Assembly (NCBI RefSeq): GCF_000725285.1
Contig: NZ_CP007161.1
Location: 517,911-581,910, forward strand
Direction: 5' to 3'
DNA from: Virgibacillus sp. SK37
GTDB taxonomy: Bacteria; Bacillota; Bacilli; Bacillales; Amphibacillaceae
Length of the DNA: 64,000 nt
In this document: positions 27,216-36,425 of the stretch, piece after piece
Position numbering within the stretch: the stretch's first letter is position 1
How the letters are laid out: the number at the start of each line of letters is the position of its first letter
Made by a program: the position numbers and the translations under genes
The notes under the pieces: generated by a model
What the model was told of the DNA's origin: nothing
Database searches by the model: none
Seen by the model: only the letters and a program-made list of their open reading frames with translations

Positions 27216-28226
27216 ATGAAAAAACTTTTAAGTATTTGGTTTTTGCTTATTGTAACCATTTTATTGACAGCATGCGGAGAGAAATCCCAGGAAGATGTAT
27301 TAAGTAAGTTAGAGGATACAATGGAAAAGATGAACGGGTATAAAGCAGAAGCAACAATGAATATGAACACGGGCCAGGAAGAGCAAAACTTTAACATCGG
27401 TATTTGGCATAAAAAAGATGATATGTATCGAGTGGCGTTAAAAAATGACCAGGACGAAAAGGGCAACCAAATTATTTTGAAGAATAAAGATGGAGTATTC
27501 GTGTTAACTCCAGCCCTTGATAAAAGCTTTAAATTTCAATCCGAGTGGCCGGATAATAGCAGTCAGCCATATCTATACCAATCGTTAGTAAAGGATATTA
27601 AAGAGGATAAGGAAGCAAAATTTGAATCTAGTGAGTCAGCGTATATTTTCAAAACGAAAACCAATTACCAAAGCAATAACAATTTGCCATACCAGGAGAT
27701 ACATTTTGACAAGAAAACGTACACCCCATTACTCGTTAAGGTAAAGGATAAAGATAAAAACACGTTGGTTGAAGTGAAGTTTACAACGTTTGATACGGAA
27801 GCCAAGTTTGCAGAGGATGACTTCTCTATGGACAAAAATATGGCCTCAGGAGAATCTGAAACCACAGCCTCTGCAGAAGTGCAAGATGACACGCTTACTG
27901 TGTTGTTTCCTTCTTATCTAGCAGGCGCAGAATTAACGGAGAAAAAAGAAGTCGAACTTGAAAATGGGAAGCGGGTTATACTGTCATTTTCAGGAGAAAA
28001 GAATTTCACTTTAGTGGAAGAAAAGTCAGAAGCAATTACTACTATGTCGGCACCGAAAGAAGTTTCAGGCGATATTGTCAATTTAGGAAATGCTGTTGGG
28101 GCACTCTCGGAAAATACAATTGAGTGGTCGTATGATGGGGTAGATTTTATACTTGCAAGTGAAGAGTTGACAAGAGAGGAATTAATTCAAGTAGCTCAAT
28201 CGGTGCAAAATAAAGAAGTGAAGTAA
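27216..28226 (+). CDS. LolA-fold outer-surface lipoprotein (YdcC-like)
   Basis: A 336-aa lipoprotein. The signal ends in the lipobox LLTACGEK around residue 18-19. The body is a LolA/LolB-like beta fold: an N-terminal helix DVLSKLEDTMEKMNGYKAE, strands MYRVALKN, FVLTPALDKSFKF and later VILSFSGEKNFTLVEE. The position between acpS/nnr and alr equals B. subtilis ydcC, a protein linked to sporulation. The ATG at 27216 is eight bases after GGGAG; the alternative at 27210 is too close. The ribosome site can pair with an upstream TCCCTTTGT. Confidence 0.85.
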   Translation: MKKLLSIWFLLIVTILLTACGEKSQEDVLSKLEDTMEKMNGYKAEATMNMNTGQEEQNFNIGIWHKKDDMYRVALKNDQDEKGNQIILKNKDGVFVLTPALDKSFKFQSEWPDNSSQPYLYQSLVKDIKEDKEAKFESSESAYIFKTKTNYQSNNNLPYQEIHFDKKTYTPLLVKVKDKDKNTLVEVKFTTFDTEAKFAEDDFSMDKNMASGESETTASAEVQDDTLTVLFPSYLAGAELTEKKEVELENGKRVILSFSGEKNFTLVEEKSEAITTMSAPKEVSGDIVNLGNAVGALSENTIEWSYDGVDFILASEELTREELIQVAQSVQNKEVK

Positions 28227-28241
28227 TATGGGTGGATTAGC

Positions 28242-28278
28242 AAGCAGACTCTTACATGGAGAGGGGGTCTGCTTTTTA
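28242..28278 (+). terminator. Terminator of the LolA-like gene
   Basis: AGCAGAC pairs with GTCTGCT around a 17-base loop, followed by TTTTT, so alr is transcribed separately. Confidence 0.82.
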
Positions 28279-28416
28279 TTTGGATAATAAACTACAAAAT
28301 TTAAAACCCTACTTTAAGCAGCATGCGTTTTCCCCTTCTAGAATTAATTTTGGATAGGAACACTTGCTGTTTTCTGCTAAAATTAATTTAGTTAATTACA
28401 GAAGGGAGCATGACCT

Positions 28417-29541
28417 ATGTCGGGCACCATATATAGACACACCTGGGTCGAAGTGGACCTAGAAGCGATCGAATACAATATTCAACAAATTAAAAAACGT
28501 ATTTCCAATAAAACTAAAATTATTGCAGTAGTTAAAGCTGATGGTTATGGACATGGGAGTGTGCAGGTTGCGAAAAAGGCAATTGAAGCTGGGGCTAGTG
28601 CGTTGGCTGTTGCCCTGTTTGAAGAGGCATTGACGCTTAGGGAGGCGGAAATTACAGTTCCTATTTTAGTGCTGGGCTGGGTGCCTGCAAAAGTGGCCCC
28701 TGTTGCGGCTGTAAACAATATTACGTTAACTTTTTTCCAAAAGGAATGGCTGCAGGAAGTAAGTACTTATCAATTAGAGGATAAGTTACAAGTGCATATG
28801 AAATGGGATACAGGAATGGGGAGAATTGGAGTAAGGACAAAATCTGAGCTGAAAGAACTTCTTTATGCATTAAATGAAAATCCCAGCATATATTTAACAG
28901 GAGTGTTCACACATTTTGCGACTGCAGATGAAGCAGATATGTCCTATTTCTATGAACAAAAGAGTCGATTTGAAGAGATGCTGAAAACATTCACGGAAGT
29001 ATGGGGAAAACCGGTTGACGTTCATATTGGTAATAGTGCTAGTGCAATTCGTTTACCTGAAGAAATGTATGATTATATTCGTTTTGGGATTTCTATGTAT
29101 GGATTATACCCATCTGGTACGGTAAAAGCTGAAAGAGACATAGAATTAAAGCAAGCATTTTCATTGCACAGCAGATTGGCCCACGTCAAGAAGATAGCTG
29201 CAGGAGAAACAGTTAGCTATGGTGCAACCTATAAAGCGGAAAAAGACGAGTGGATTGGAACAATTCCAATTGGCTATGGAGACGGATGGATAAGGAAACT
29301 ACAAGGGGTAGATGTACTAATTGAAGGGAAAAGAATGCCTATTGTAGGAAGAATTTGTATGGATCAGACCATGATTCGACTTGATGGAGAATATCCCATT
29401 GACACAAAGGTTACACTGATAGGTAAGCAAAATAGTGCAGAAATTGACATGGACGAAATCGCTGCCCATGCAGAAACAATTAACTATGAGATCCCTTGTA
29501 TTATCAATCGACGGGTTCCACGCTTGTATATGAATGAATAG
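28417..29541 (+). CDS. alr: Alanine racemase
   Basis: PLP enzyme interconverting L- and D-alanine for peptidoglycan. The 374-aa protein has the PLP Lys40 in AVVKADGYGHG, the HMKWDTGMGRIG motif, FTHFATADEAD, and the second catalytic Tyr in ETVSYGATYKA near 268, followed by IGYGDGW and RICMDQTMI. Length and motifs are complete. The ATG follows GAAGGGAGCATGACCT. Same neighbourhood as alrA (dal) of B. subtilis. Confidence 0.96.
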   Translation: MSGTIYRHTWVEVDLEAIEYNIQQIKKRISNKTKIIAVVKADGYGHGSVQVAKKAIEAGASALAVALFEEALTLREAEITVPILVLGWVPAKVAPVAAVNNITLTFFQKEWLQEVSTYQLEDKLQVHMKWDTGMGRIGVRTKSELKELLYALNENPSIYLTGVFTHFATADEADMSYFYEQKSRFEEMLKTFTEVWGKPVDVHIGNSASAIRLPEEMYDYIRFGISMYGLYPSGTVKAERDIELKQAFSLHSRLAHVKKIAAGETVSYGATYKAEKDEWIGTIPIGYGDGWIRKLQGVDVLIEGKRMPIVGRICMDQTMIRLDGEYPIDTKVTLIGKQNSAEIDMDEIAAHAETINYEIPCIINRRVPRLYMNE

Positions 29542-29623
29542 GTACAAACTATATTTTATTCCACATATTTCAAATGTTAAACGACAAAAACAGCTTTTTT
29601 TAGAAAAAACTTTCAATAACCCT

Positions 29624-29652
29624 TTGCAAACGACTGGATTCAATGCTATCAT
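29624..29652 (+). promoter_or_regulatory. SigA-type promoter of the mazEF operon
   Basis: TTGCAA, 17 bases, TATCAT, ending 51 bases before the antitoxin start. Confidence 0.65.
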
Positions 29653-29703
29653 AAATAATGACTTTTAAATAGTTCGTTCAACAGTTGGCGGAGGTGTATG
29701 GTT

Positions 29704-29988
29704 TTGTCAGAGAGCTTACAGGAGATCTTAGTGAAAATACCAAAAAACCTATTGAATGAGGTGGATGGATTAATGAGATATGAAAATAGTGACTTAAGTG
29801 ACTTCATTTGTCAGGCTACAAGAAGCTACTTGCAGCATAAAAAAGAGGAACATATCCAACAATTCCGTGAGACAATGCAAAAAGGCTATGAAGAAATGGG
29901 TCGCATTAATCTAACAATTGCTTCGGAAGCTTTTCAAGCTGAAGAGGAGGCTGAAAACACCTTAGAGCGCTCTGTGATCGGGGTGTAA
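29704..29988 (+). CDS. ndoAI: MazE-type antitoxin (EndoAI)
   Basis: Antitoxin that neutralises the following RNase. The 94-aa protein has an N-terminal ribbon-helix-helix ([17 protein letters not shown], then [14 protein letters not shown]) that binds the operon promoter, and an acidic C-terminal part that occupies the toxin active site. The TTG at 29704, nine bases after GGAGG, gives the canonical MSES start; an ATG at 29698 is only three bases from the site. Four bases separate it from the toxin gene. Confidence 0.92.
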   Translation: MSESLQEILVKIPKNLLNEVDGLMRYENSDLSDFICQATRSYLQHKKEEHIQQFRETMQKGYEEMGRINLTIASEAFQAEEEAENTLERSVIGV

Positions 29989-29992
29989 CAAT

Positions 29993-30352
29993 TTGATCGT
30001 TCAAAGAGGTGAAGTATATTTCGCCGACTTATCCCCTGTGGTTGGATCGGAGCAGGGAGGCGTGCGCCCGGTATTGATCCTTCAAAATGATATAGGTAAT
30101 CGATTTAGCCCGACCGTTATTGTGGCAGCTATTACTGCGCAAATTCAAAAGGCTAAGTTACCTACTCATGTTGAAATTAATGCAAAACGCTACGGATTCG
30201 ACCGAAACTCTGTTATTCTTCTGGAACAGATCCGTACATTGGATAAACAAAGATTAACAGATAAAATAACTAAACTTGACGCTGAAATGATGAATAAAAT
30301 AAATCAGGCTCTGGAAATTAGTCTGGGGCTAAAAGATATGTATGACCATTAA
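29993..30352 (+). CDS. ndoA: MazF/EndoA mRNA endoribonuclease toxin
   Basis: Sequence-specific endoribonuclease (119 aa) of the MazF/PemK family; the B. subtilis enzyme cuts at UACAU. Nearly the entire sequence matches the highly conserved Bacillus Endo[55 protein letters not shown] and [14 protein letters not shown]. The catalytic Arg (QGGVRP) and Thr (AAITAQ) are present. Start is TTG, as in other EndoA genes. In Bacillus the pair sits directly upstream of rsbR, as here, though repeat copy 2 now separates them. Confidence 0.95.
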   Translation: MIVQRGEVYFADLSPVVGSEQGGVRPVLILQNDIGNRFSPTVIVAAITAQIQKAKLPTHVEINAKRYGFDRNSVILLEQIRTLDKQRLTDKITKLDAEMMNKINQALEISLGLKDMYDH

Positions 30353-30390
30353 AAGTGCTATTGCTTAATTGCTGCAATAGCACTTTTAAT
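30351..30390 (+). terminator. Terminator of the mazEF operon
   Basis: AAAAGTGCTATTGC with a perfect complement around a 9-base loop; overlaps the ndoA stop. Confidence 0.87.
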
Positions 30391-30430
30391 TTGTTTAGAA
30401 GACTATAAAAATTGGTTCTGATATATGTTA

Positions 30431-31014
30431 GGGTTATTCAATGAGTCGGAAAATATATAAACTCCGACGTAACTAAGAATATAGAGGCTGCGTAAATCAC
30501 CGCTACGGGGAAATATTCCGCTTTCCGCGGGCGGCTGATGAGCCTCGGGCCAACACGATGTTGGTCATGAAGGCGTTGCGACAATGGGGTTTGGTGGGGC
30601 GAGTATGCGCAGCCCCAGGACGTCGCGACTTTAGCCTTCCAACCTCTATACCGCGTTCCGGGGTCTCATCTAGGCCTCTCCTCCCGTCTCCATATTTCCC
30701 CTTCGCTACTATTTCCTATTATATCTACGAAGAAAAATTGCGTTCACATAGATCCAGAATGTGCTGTGTACGAATTGATTGGAGTGGAATGCGGCGACTC
30801 CTGCCGGAATAGCATGAGCTTAAGACCCTGCACGGAGCGTAGCGGAGGAAGCGGCTGAAGCCATGCCGGCGGAAAGCGTCCGCATGCAACGGAAATCAAT
30901 GGGGCGCGTCTTCTCAAATATTTCACTGAGCTTTTTATAAGCCAAGTTAGTTCGGAGTTTTCTCCAACTATGAAAACTAAATACGTTTCTACCCCGACAT
31001 TTGCAGTAGATCCT
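30431..31014 (-). repeat. MITE-like intergenic repeat, copy 2
   Basis: Same family as 5837-6324. The 16-bp end repeats are AAACTCCGACGTAACT (30459-30474) and AGTTAGTTCGGAGTTT (30945-30960), pairing at 14 of 16. The outer flanks are those of copy 1 but exchanged and reversed, while the core keeps the plus orientation. The core is about 95 bases longer through an insertion near 30545-30660 that begins with the hairpin GGCCAACACGATGTTGGTC. The short open frames here (30558-31050) are not genes. The rest of the gap to 31324 holds no gene. Confidence 0.85.
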
Positions 31015-31324
31015 AAGATTTAGACTAGCATTGTTTCTGGCTATAAGCATGCTTCATCTTTCTAAGATGAATAAATTATTCTTTTAGCGGATAAGGCATA
31101 GCTACTGAACAGAGACTAATTATATACCATTTTTAACGCTATTTTCTATGGAGGTTATTCTTTTTAAAATGGTGGAGAGTGGGATTTTTTAAATAAATAT
31201 TCTTTTATGGTACAATTAGAAACATATAATACTAACGATTCGTACATGTGTGCTTTATTACCTTATTACAGATAGCTAATTTAATCGTAATAGTGGCAGT
31301 AGACTCGATTATGGGGGGAAGAGA

Positions 31325-32195
31325 ATGAGCCAGGATTTTAAAAAAATAGTTATTGAAAACAGTGACTCTATTGTACAAATGTGGATGTCTGAGATTAACT
31401 CTCTTAAACAAGACAACTATACAGCGAATATTTCCGACGAATTATTCGAAAGTACAAACAGAGAATTTGTTAATGTTATTTTTACAAGTATCAAAAATCA
31501 AGGATCAGCTAAAGTTGTAGAGGATTTTTCTGAAAAAATTATAAATCTGGGCTGGCCGCTAAGTTACATCACCGACGGACTTCAAGTTTTTAGAAGAGTC
31601 TCTGTTGATTACATTTTGGGACAGTCTGTGCAAGTAGATTCCGCACATATATCAGATGTAATGAAGAGTGTGGATGTTTGGGTTGAACCACTTATTAGGC
31701 AGCTTGTCAATGAGTACTCGGGTAGCTGGGAACATATTGTGTCTTTGCAACGAGTAGCATTACAAGAACTATCAGCCCCGCTGATCCCTGTGATGGACCG
31801 GATCACTGTTATGCCGTTGATAGGGACCATAGATACAGAACGCGCGAAGCTAATTATGGAAAATCTGCTTGAAGGTGTTATTAAACATAATTCCGAGGTA
31901 GTATTGATTGATATCACAGGTGTACCTGTGGTAGATACAATGGTTGCCCATCATATTATACAGGCGGCTGAAGCAGTAAGACTCATCGGTTCTACCTGTA
32001 TCTTAGTTGGTATTCGCCCTGAAATAGCACAAACAATTGTAAATCTAGGTATAGACTTAGGTAAATTTCCAACAAAAAAGCTCTCTAAGAAAAGGATTTA
32101 CTAGAGCTCTGGAAATTACAAACCGAAAAGTTATTGACCTTGAAGACAATGATGAAAGTATTGAAAAAATGATCGAGTCTTTACGAGGAGAGTGA
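31325..32195 (+). pseudogene. rsbR: rsbR stressosome gene with a 3' frameshift
   Basis: Co-antagonist of RsbS in the stressosome. The N-terminal globin-like domain (1-140) is followed by the STAS domain with PLIGTIDTERAK and VPVVDTMVAHH, containing the two Thr sites phosphorylated by RsbT. At a run of six A (32074-32079) the frame breaks: as written it ends at 32104 (259 aa), but skipping one A continues as GFTRALEITNRKV to a TGA at 32195 (about 289 aa), six bases before rsbS, the expected end. The gene is otherwise intact, so a homopolymer error, a recent mutation or slippage are all possible. Confidence 0.88.
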
Positions 32196-32200
32196 TCTAG

Positions 32201-32557
32201 ATGCGAATACCGATTTTAAAGCTTCATAATTATCTCTTAATTTCCATACAAACCGAGATTGATGATAATACAGCAATACAATTTCAGGAAGATCTATTAA
32301 ATAAAATTCATCAAAGTGGTTCATCAGGAGTTGTCATTGACCTAACATCCGTAGATATAATTGACTCATTTATTGCAAAAGTTCTAGGGGATGTTGTTAC
32401 AATGTCAGATTTAATGGGGGCGAAAGTAGTATTGACTGGTATTCAACCTGCAGTGGCCATGACCTTAATAGATTTGGGTATTCACTTAAAGAATGTCCCA
32501 ACTGCACTTGACTTAGAACAAGGTCTAATTAAACTGTACCAGGAATTGGGGGAATGA
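32201..32557 (+). CDS. rsbS: RsbS stressosome scaffold protein
   Basis: A 118-aa single STAS-domain protein that holds RsbT inactive in the stressosome until phosphorylated. [17 protein letters not shown] carries the phospho-acceptor Ser56 (Ser59 of B. subtilis). [19 protein letters not shown] is the typical start, behind GAGGAG. Its TGA overlaps the rsbT start region, so translation is coupled. Confidence 0.95.
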   Translation: MRIPILKLHNYLLISIQTEIDDNTAIQFQEDLLNKIHQSGSSGVVIDLTSVDIIDSFIAKVLGDVVTMSDLMGAKVVLTGIQPAVAMTLIDLGIHLKNVPTALDLEQGLIKLYQELGE

Positions 32558-32559
32558 TT

Positions 32560-32961
32560 ATGATCCCTCAATCTTGTGTAACAATTCAAAAAGAATGGGA
32601 TATTGTTGGAGCAAGGCAACTCGGACGTGATATTGCCAAGAAGATGGGTTTTGGTACGGTTGACCAAGCTCGAATAGCAACAGCGATATCCGAATTAGCT
32701 CGTAACATATATTTATACACGGAAAATGGCCAAATCTGCTTCGAAGTAGTGGAAAACATGAACCAGAAAGGTTTAGTAATGTTAGCTACGGATAATGGAC
32801 CAGGAATTGAAGATATTAGCCAGGTAATGGAAGATGGTTACTCCACTTCGGGGGGATTAGGAGCCGGACTTCCAGGTGTAAAAAGACTAATGGATGAATT
32901 TGATGTGCAGTCTGAAGTAGGAACGGGCACAAGAATTAAAGCAATTAAATGGACAAGATAA
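32560..32961 (+). CDS. rsbT: RsbT serine kinase, switch protein
   Basis: GHKL-fold kinase (133 aa) that phosphorylates RsbR and RsbS and, when released, activates the phosphatase RsbU. ISELARNIYLYTENG is the N-box, ATDNGPGIEDISQVMEDG and TSGGLGAGLPGVKRLMDEF are the G1 and G2 boxes, followed by GTGTRIKAIKW. The ATG at 32560 is seven bases after GGGGG and matches the family start; ATG 32554 is an in-frame alternative overlapping rsbS. Confidence 0.95.
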   Translation: MIPQSCVTIQKEWDIVGARQLGRDIAKKMGFGTVDQARIATAISELARNIYLYTENGQICFEVVENMNQKGLVMLATDNGPGIEDISQVMEDGYSTSGGLGAGLPGVKRLMDEFDVQSEVGTGTRIKAIKWTR

Positions 32962-32992
32962 AATTCGTTTCCATTGTGTCTGAACGAAGAAT

Positions 32993-33033
32993 AAAGATGT
33001 GTACATCCTTATACTAAGGTTGTACACATCTTT
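32993..33033 (+). terminator. Hairpin between rsbT and rsbU
   Basis: A 13-bp perfect stem AAAGATGTGTACA/TGTACACATCTTT with a 15-base loop and a short T tract inside the stem end. It resembles a weak terminator or attenuator within the sigB operon. Confidence 0.55.
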
Positions 33034-33076
33034 ATATAGGCCAGGAATTTGAGGAGAATGAGGTGGGAGATCCAGG

Positions 33077-34090
33077 ATGGATGACGTAATAAAATTGGAT
33101 GCAGCAAATTATAAAGACTTATTAAAACATTATATTGACACACAAGATGAACAATCCCTGTATGGAGTTGAACAGGTCAGTAAGTCCTTTATTAAAAATC
33201 ATATACTACCTGAAGAAATTGTGAACTTGCATATTCAGGCTCTTGCTGAACTTTATCCGGAAATGTCGGAAAAATTCCAGCACTCCATGAATTTTTTACT
33301 GGAAGCCATGATCTCTTATGGACTGGCACATCAAGAATTCCAAATGCTAAGAGAAAAGCAATTTGAAATTAAGTCAGAGATTTCTGTTGCTGCAAGCATG
33401 CAAAATACATTATTAGGGACGACAAAGCCGGAGATCGAAGGGTTGGATATAGGTGTTATCAGCGTTCCTGCCCATCAAATGAATGGAGACTATCATCACT
33501 TTGTAAAAGGAAAAAATGGTTCGTTAGGAATAGCGATAGCAGATGTTATCGGAAAAGGGATACCAGCTGCTTTATGTATGTCCATGATTAAATATTCTAT
33601 GGATAGCTATCCAGAGGATTCCATGGAGCCAAAGTCTATCCTTAAAAATTTAAATCGGGTTGTAGAAAGAAACGTGGATGCAAGCATGTTTATTACCATG
33701 CTTTATGCTCAGTATCTTCCATGTGAACACAAACTCCATTATGCTTCTGCAGGGCATGAGCCAGGTTTTTATTATGATTCAGAAAAAGGAACATTTACTG
33801 AAATTGAAACAAAAGGCCTTGTGCTCGGCGTTTCTTCAGATGCCGAATACGAGCAGTATGAGTTGAAGGTTAACAAAGGAGATATGGTTATCCTACTAAC
33901 AGATGGCGTTACAGAATGTAGAGATGGTGATCGGTTTATTGAAAGCGAGGAAATCCTTGAAGTAATAAAATCTTATGAAGATTTACCCGCTCAAGAAATG
34001 GTCAATAAGGTATACAAGCATTTTGAGAGACTGCAGGATTTTGAATTAAGAGATGACTTTACTCTGTTAATTTTACGCAGAGAGGTTTAG
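33077..34090 (+). CDS. rsbU: RsbU PP2C phosphatase
   Basis: Environmental-stress phosphatase (337 aa) that dephosphorylates RsbV. Residues 1-110 are the helical RsbT-binding domain, then a PPM phosphatase domain: GDYHHF (metal Asp), AIADVIGKGIPAAL, LYAQYLPCEHKLHYASAGHEPG, ILLTDGVTECRDGD and DDFTLLILRREV with the second metal Asp. ATG follows GGGAGATCCAGG. The following sigma-B promoter overlaps its stop codon. Confidence 0.95.
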   Translation: MDDVIKLDAANYKDLLKHYIDTQDEQSLYGVEQVSKSFIKNHILPEEIVNLHIQALAELYPEMSEKFQHSMNFLLEAMISYGLAHQEFQMLREKQFEIKSEISVAASMQNTLLGTTKPEIEGLDIGVISVPAHQMNGDYHHFVKGKNGSLGIAIADVIGKGIPAALCMSMIKYSMDSYPEDSMEPKSILKNLNRVVERNVDASMFITMLYAQYLPCEHKLHYASAGHEPGFYYDSEKGTFTEIETKGLVLGVSSDAEYEQYELKVNKGDMVILLTDGVTECRDGDRFIESEEILEVIKSYEDLPAQEMVNKVYKHFERLQDFELRDDFTLLILRREV

Positions 34091-34110
34091 CAACATACTA
34101 AATTGGGTAC
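34085..34110 (+). promoter_or_regulatory. Autoregulatory sigma-B promoter of rsbV-rsbW-sigB-rsbX
   Basis: GTTTAG, 14 bases, GGGTAC, overlapping the rsbU stop codon and 85 bases before rsbV. In B. subtilis the sigma-B-dependent promoter of this operon lies at the same place, immediately upstream of rsbV. Confidence 0.82.
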
Positions 34111-34194
34111 AAGGTTAAAGGATAGTAGAGAGTTTATACAATATATTAAATTGTACTACTACATATATTGTGTCTATATAGGAGGATATAAGAT

Positions 34195-34527
34195 ATGAAT
34201 TTAACAGTTGATATTACCAATGAAGCAGAGAAGTCGATTGTAAGCCTTTCGGGTGAAATTGATGCATATACAGCACCACAATTAAAGGATGCCGTGTTAC
34301 CGTTAACGAAGACACCAGAACACACGATGGAAATTGATCTGGAAAATGTGAATTATATGGATAGTACGGGTCTTGGTGTATTTATAAGTGCCTTAAAGTC
34401 AACGAAAGAACACGGTAGCAAAATGAAACTGGTTAACATTCAGGATCGGGTTTTGCGCTTATTCAAAATTACGGGTCTAGATGAGATTATGGACATAAAT
34501 TCAACGATTCGGGGTGGAAGTGAGTGA
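34195..34527 (+). CDS. rsbV: RsbV anti-anti-sigma factor
   Basis: A 110-aa STAS protein. When unphosphorylated it binds RsbW and frees sigma-B. The phospho-acceptor is Ser57 in VNYMDSTGLGVF (Ser56 in B. subtilis). EIDAYTAPQLKD is the other family motif. A strong AGGAGG precedes the ATG. The TGA overlaps the start region of rsbW. Confidence 0.95.
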   Translation: MNLTVDITNEAEKSIVSLSGEIDAYTAPQLKDAVLPLTKTPEHTMEIDLENVNYMDSTGLGVFISALKSTKEHGSKMKLVNIQDRVLRLFKITGLDEIMDINSTIRGGSE

Positions 34528-35003
34528 TGGAAAAATTTGATTTTGTGGAAATGAAGGTGCCTGCAAAAGCAGAATATGTTGGGGTTATACGCCTGAGTAT
34601 TTCGGGAATTGCCAATCGAATGGGTTTTTCCTATGAAGATATTGAGGATTTGAAGGTTGCTATTTCTGAGGCTATTACGAATACGGTAACTCATGCTTAT
34701 AATGAAAAGGATGAGGGTGAAGTAACGATTGGCTTTGGAATTTATGAAGATCGCCTTGAAATCATGGTTGCTGACCATGGTGGAAGCTTTGATTTAAATA
34801 AGATTAAAAATGATATCGGACCATATAAAAATACAGAATCTGTAGAGAATTTGCGTGAAGGTGGGTTTGGCTTATTCCTTATCAATGCTCTAATGGATAA
34901 AGTAGAAATCACCAACAATTATGGGGTTATAGTTTTAATGACCAAGTACCTTAATGAAGCAGAGGTGGGCTTTGATGACGACCAAATCTCAACCACACAA
35001 TAG
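34527..35003 (+). CDS. rsbW: RsbW anti-sigma factor and serine kinase
   Basis: Binds sigma-B and phosphorylates RsbV. The 158-aa GHKL-fold kinase has the N-box DLKVAISEAITNTVTHAYN, the G1 box VADHGGSFDL and the G2 region LREGGFGLFLINALMD. The ATG at 34527 overlaps the last base of the rsbV stop; a GTG at 34524 is an alternative. The last 29 bases overlap sigB, a coupling that keeps anti-sigma and sigma levels matched. Confidence 0.95.
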   Translation: MEKFDFVEMKVPAKAEYVGVIRLSISGIANRMGFSYEDIEDLKVAISEAITNTVTHAYNEKDEGEVTIGFGIYEDRLEIMVADHGGSFDLNKIKNDIGPYKNTESVENLREGGFGLFLINALMDKVEITNNYGVIVLMTKYLNEAEVGFDDDQISTTQ

Positions 35004-35766
35004 CGGAAGAGATGAGGTTTACCAATGGATTGAATACTTGCAAGAGGAGCCAACCGATGAAGTGGTACAAGAAAAGATTGTGCTAACTTACAAGGATCTT
35101 GTAGAGTCCATTGCTAGAAAATATTCCAAAAATAGCGCCATTCACGAGGATCTTGTACAGGTAGGTATGATTGGATTATTAGCAGCAGTGAGAAGGTATG
35201 ATGCATCATTTGGTAAATCCTTTGAATCTTTTGCTATTCCAACAATAATAGGAGAGATAAAGCGATTCATAAGAGATAAAACATGGAGTGTCCATGTACC
35301 TAGAAGAATCAAAGAACTTGGCCCGAAAATTAAAAAAGCAGTAGATGAATTAACAACTGCTAATCAAGTATCCCCCTCAATCAAAGAAATTGCTGATTAT
35401 CTGGAAGTCACAGAAGAAGATGTTCTGGAAACAATGGAAATGGGTAAAAGTTACAAGGCTTTATCCGTGGATCGAAAGATTGAAGCAGATTCCGATGGCA
35501 GTACTGTAGCCATTTTGGATTTGGTAGGCAATGACGAAAGTGGATATAATAATGTTGATCAAAAAATGATGCTGGAGAAAATTCTACCTATCCTATCAGA
35601 AAGGGAGCAGCAGATTTTACAGTGTACGTATTTTGATAATATGAGCCAAAAAGAAACAGGCGAATTGCTAGGGATCTCACAAATGCATGTCTCCAGGCTA
35701 CAACGCCGATCTCTACGTAAATTGAGAGAAGCCATACAAGCTGAGAGCACGGAGGTATTTGATTGA
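34975..35766 (+). CDS. sigB: RNA polymerase sigma factor SigB
   Basis: General stress sigma factor, 263 aa, SigB/SigF/SigG group. Region 2 contains HEDLVQVGMIGLLAAVRRYD and FAIPTIIGEIKRFIRDKTW; region 3 starts VHVPRRIKELGPKI; region 4 has LSEREQQILQCTYFDNMSQ and the HTH TGELLGISQMHVSRLQRRS. The ATG at 34975 lies nine bases after AGAGG inside rsbW; the frame's earlier ATG 34954 lacks a site. It probably directs the sigma-B-like promoters noted in this window. Confidence 0.96.
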   Translation: MTTKSQPHNSGRDEVYQWIEYLQEEPTDEVVQEKIVLTYKDLVESIARKYSKNSAIHEDLVQVGMIGLLAAVRRYDASFGKSFESFAIPTIIGEIKRFIRDKTWSVHVPRRIKELGPKIKKAVDELTTANQVSPSIKEIADYLEVTEEDVLETMEMGKSYKALSVDRKIEADSDGSTVAILDLVGNDESGYNNVDQKMMLEKILPILSEREQQILQCTYFDNMSQKETGELLGISQMHVSRLQRRSLRKLREAIQAESTEVFD

Positions 35767-36353
35767 GTTACAATAGAGTAGATGTATCTGTATTCCAGAA
35801 GGCGAAAAAAGGTAATTACTACTGTGGAGACAGTTACTTTTATACGGAAACAGAAAATGAGTTTGTCTGCGCTATTGCAGACGGTTTGGGGAGTGGAGAA
35901 TTTGCCAAGGAGTCTTCCCAAATCGTTATCGAAATAATAAAAAGTAATATCCACTCATCCATTGAGCAACTTATAAAAAAGTGTAATCAGCAACTAACAG
36001 GAAAACGAGGAGTGGTCGTTGGGATCTTAAAATTGGACTTTAAGACAAAGACATACTCCTTTTCATCGATCGGAAATATAGGAGTAATGACCATTCCTAA
36101 GGGTAAAAAGAAGATACGTAATATACCTAATGCTGGTTATTTAGCTGGATACCATCGCCCGTTTAAGGTGATCCAGGAAAAGCTTGAACCGGAAACGAAT
36201 TTTATTATGTTCTCTGATGGCGTCTCGGATAAAGACCTTTCGCAGAAATTTTTACTGAACACAGATGTGGAAATGATTACTAAAGTTTTTGATTATACAA
36301 GCGGGGCAGTCAAAGAAGATGATACAACGTTAATTGCAATCAGGTACAAGTAA
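35763..36353 (+). CDS. rsbX: RsbX PP2C-type phosphatase
   Basis: Feedback phosphatase (196 aa) that dephosphorylates RsbR and RsbS and resets the stressosome. The PPM signatures are CGDSYFY, CAIADGLGSGEFA, FSSIGNIGVMTIP, MFSDGVSD and EDDTTLIAIRY. Start is TTG overlapping the sigB stop (TTGA), seven bases after GGAGG. Last gene of the operon, followed by a terminator. Confidence 0.93.
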   Translation: MSYNRVDVSVFQKAKKGNYYCGDSYFYTETENEFVCAIADGLGSGEFAKESSQIVIEIIKSNIHSSIEQLIKKCNQQLTGKRGVVVGILKLDFKTKTYSFSSIGNIGVMTIPKGKKKIRNIPNAGYLAGYHRPFKVIQEKLEPETNFIMFSDGVSDKDLSQKFLLNTDVEMITKVFDYTSGAVKEDDTTLIAIRYK

Positions 36354-36357
36354 AGGT

Positions 36358-36390
36358 TAAAAAGGCTGACAATGTCGGTCTTTTTTTGTT
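36358..36390 (+). terminator. Terminator of the sigB operon
   Basis: AAGGCTGAC pairs with GTCGGTCTT (two G-U pairs), loop AAT, then a run of T. Confidence 0.8.
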
Positions 36391-36425
36391 TTTGGCTCTA
36401 AAATAATGACTCTAAAATTTTTGTT

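Noticed and set aside
30558..31050. Open frames inside repeat copy 2
   Set aside because: Overlapping frames on both strands within a noncoding repeat; no ribosome sites.
32074..32080. A AAA AAG slippery heptamer in rsbR as a programmed -1 site
   Set aside because: The heptamer is in the right phase, but a -1 shift meets a stop within three codons; the missing tail is in the +1 frame.
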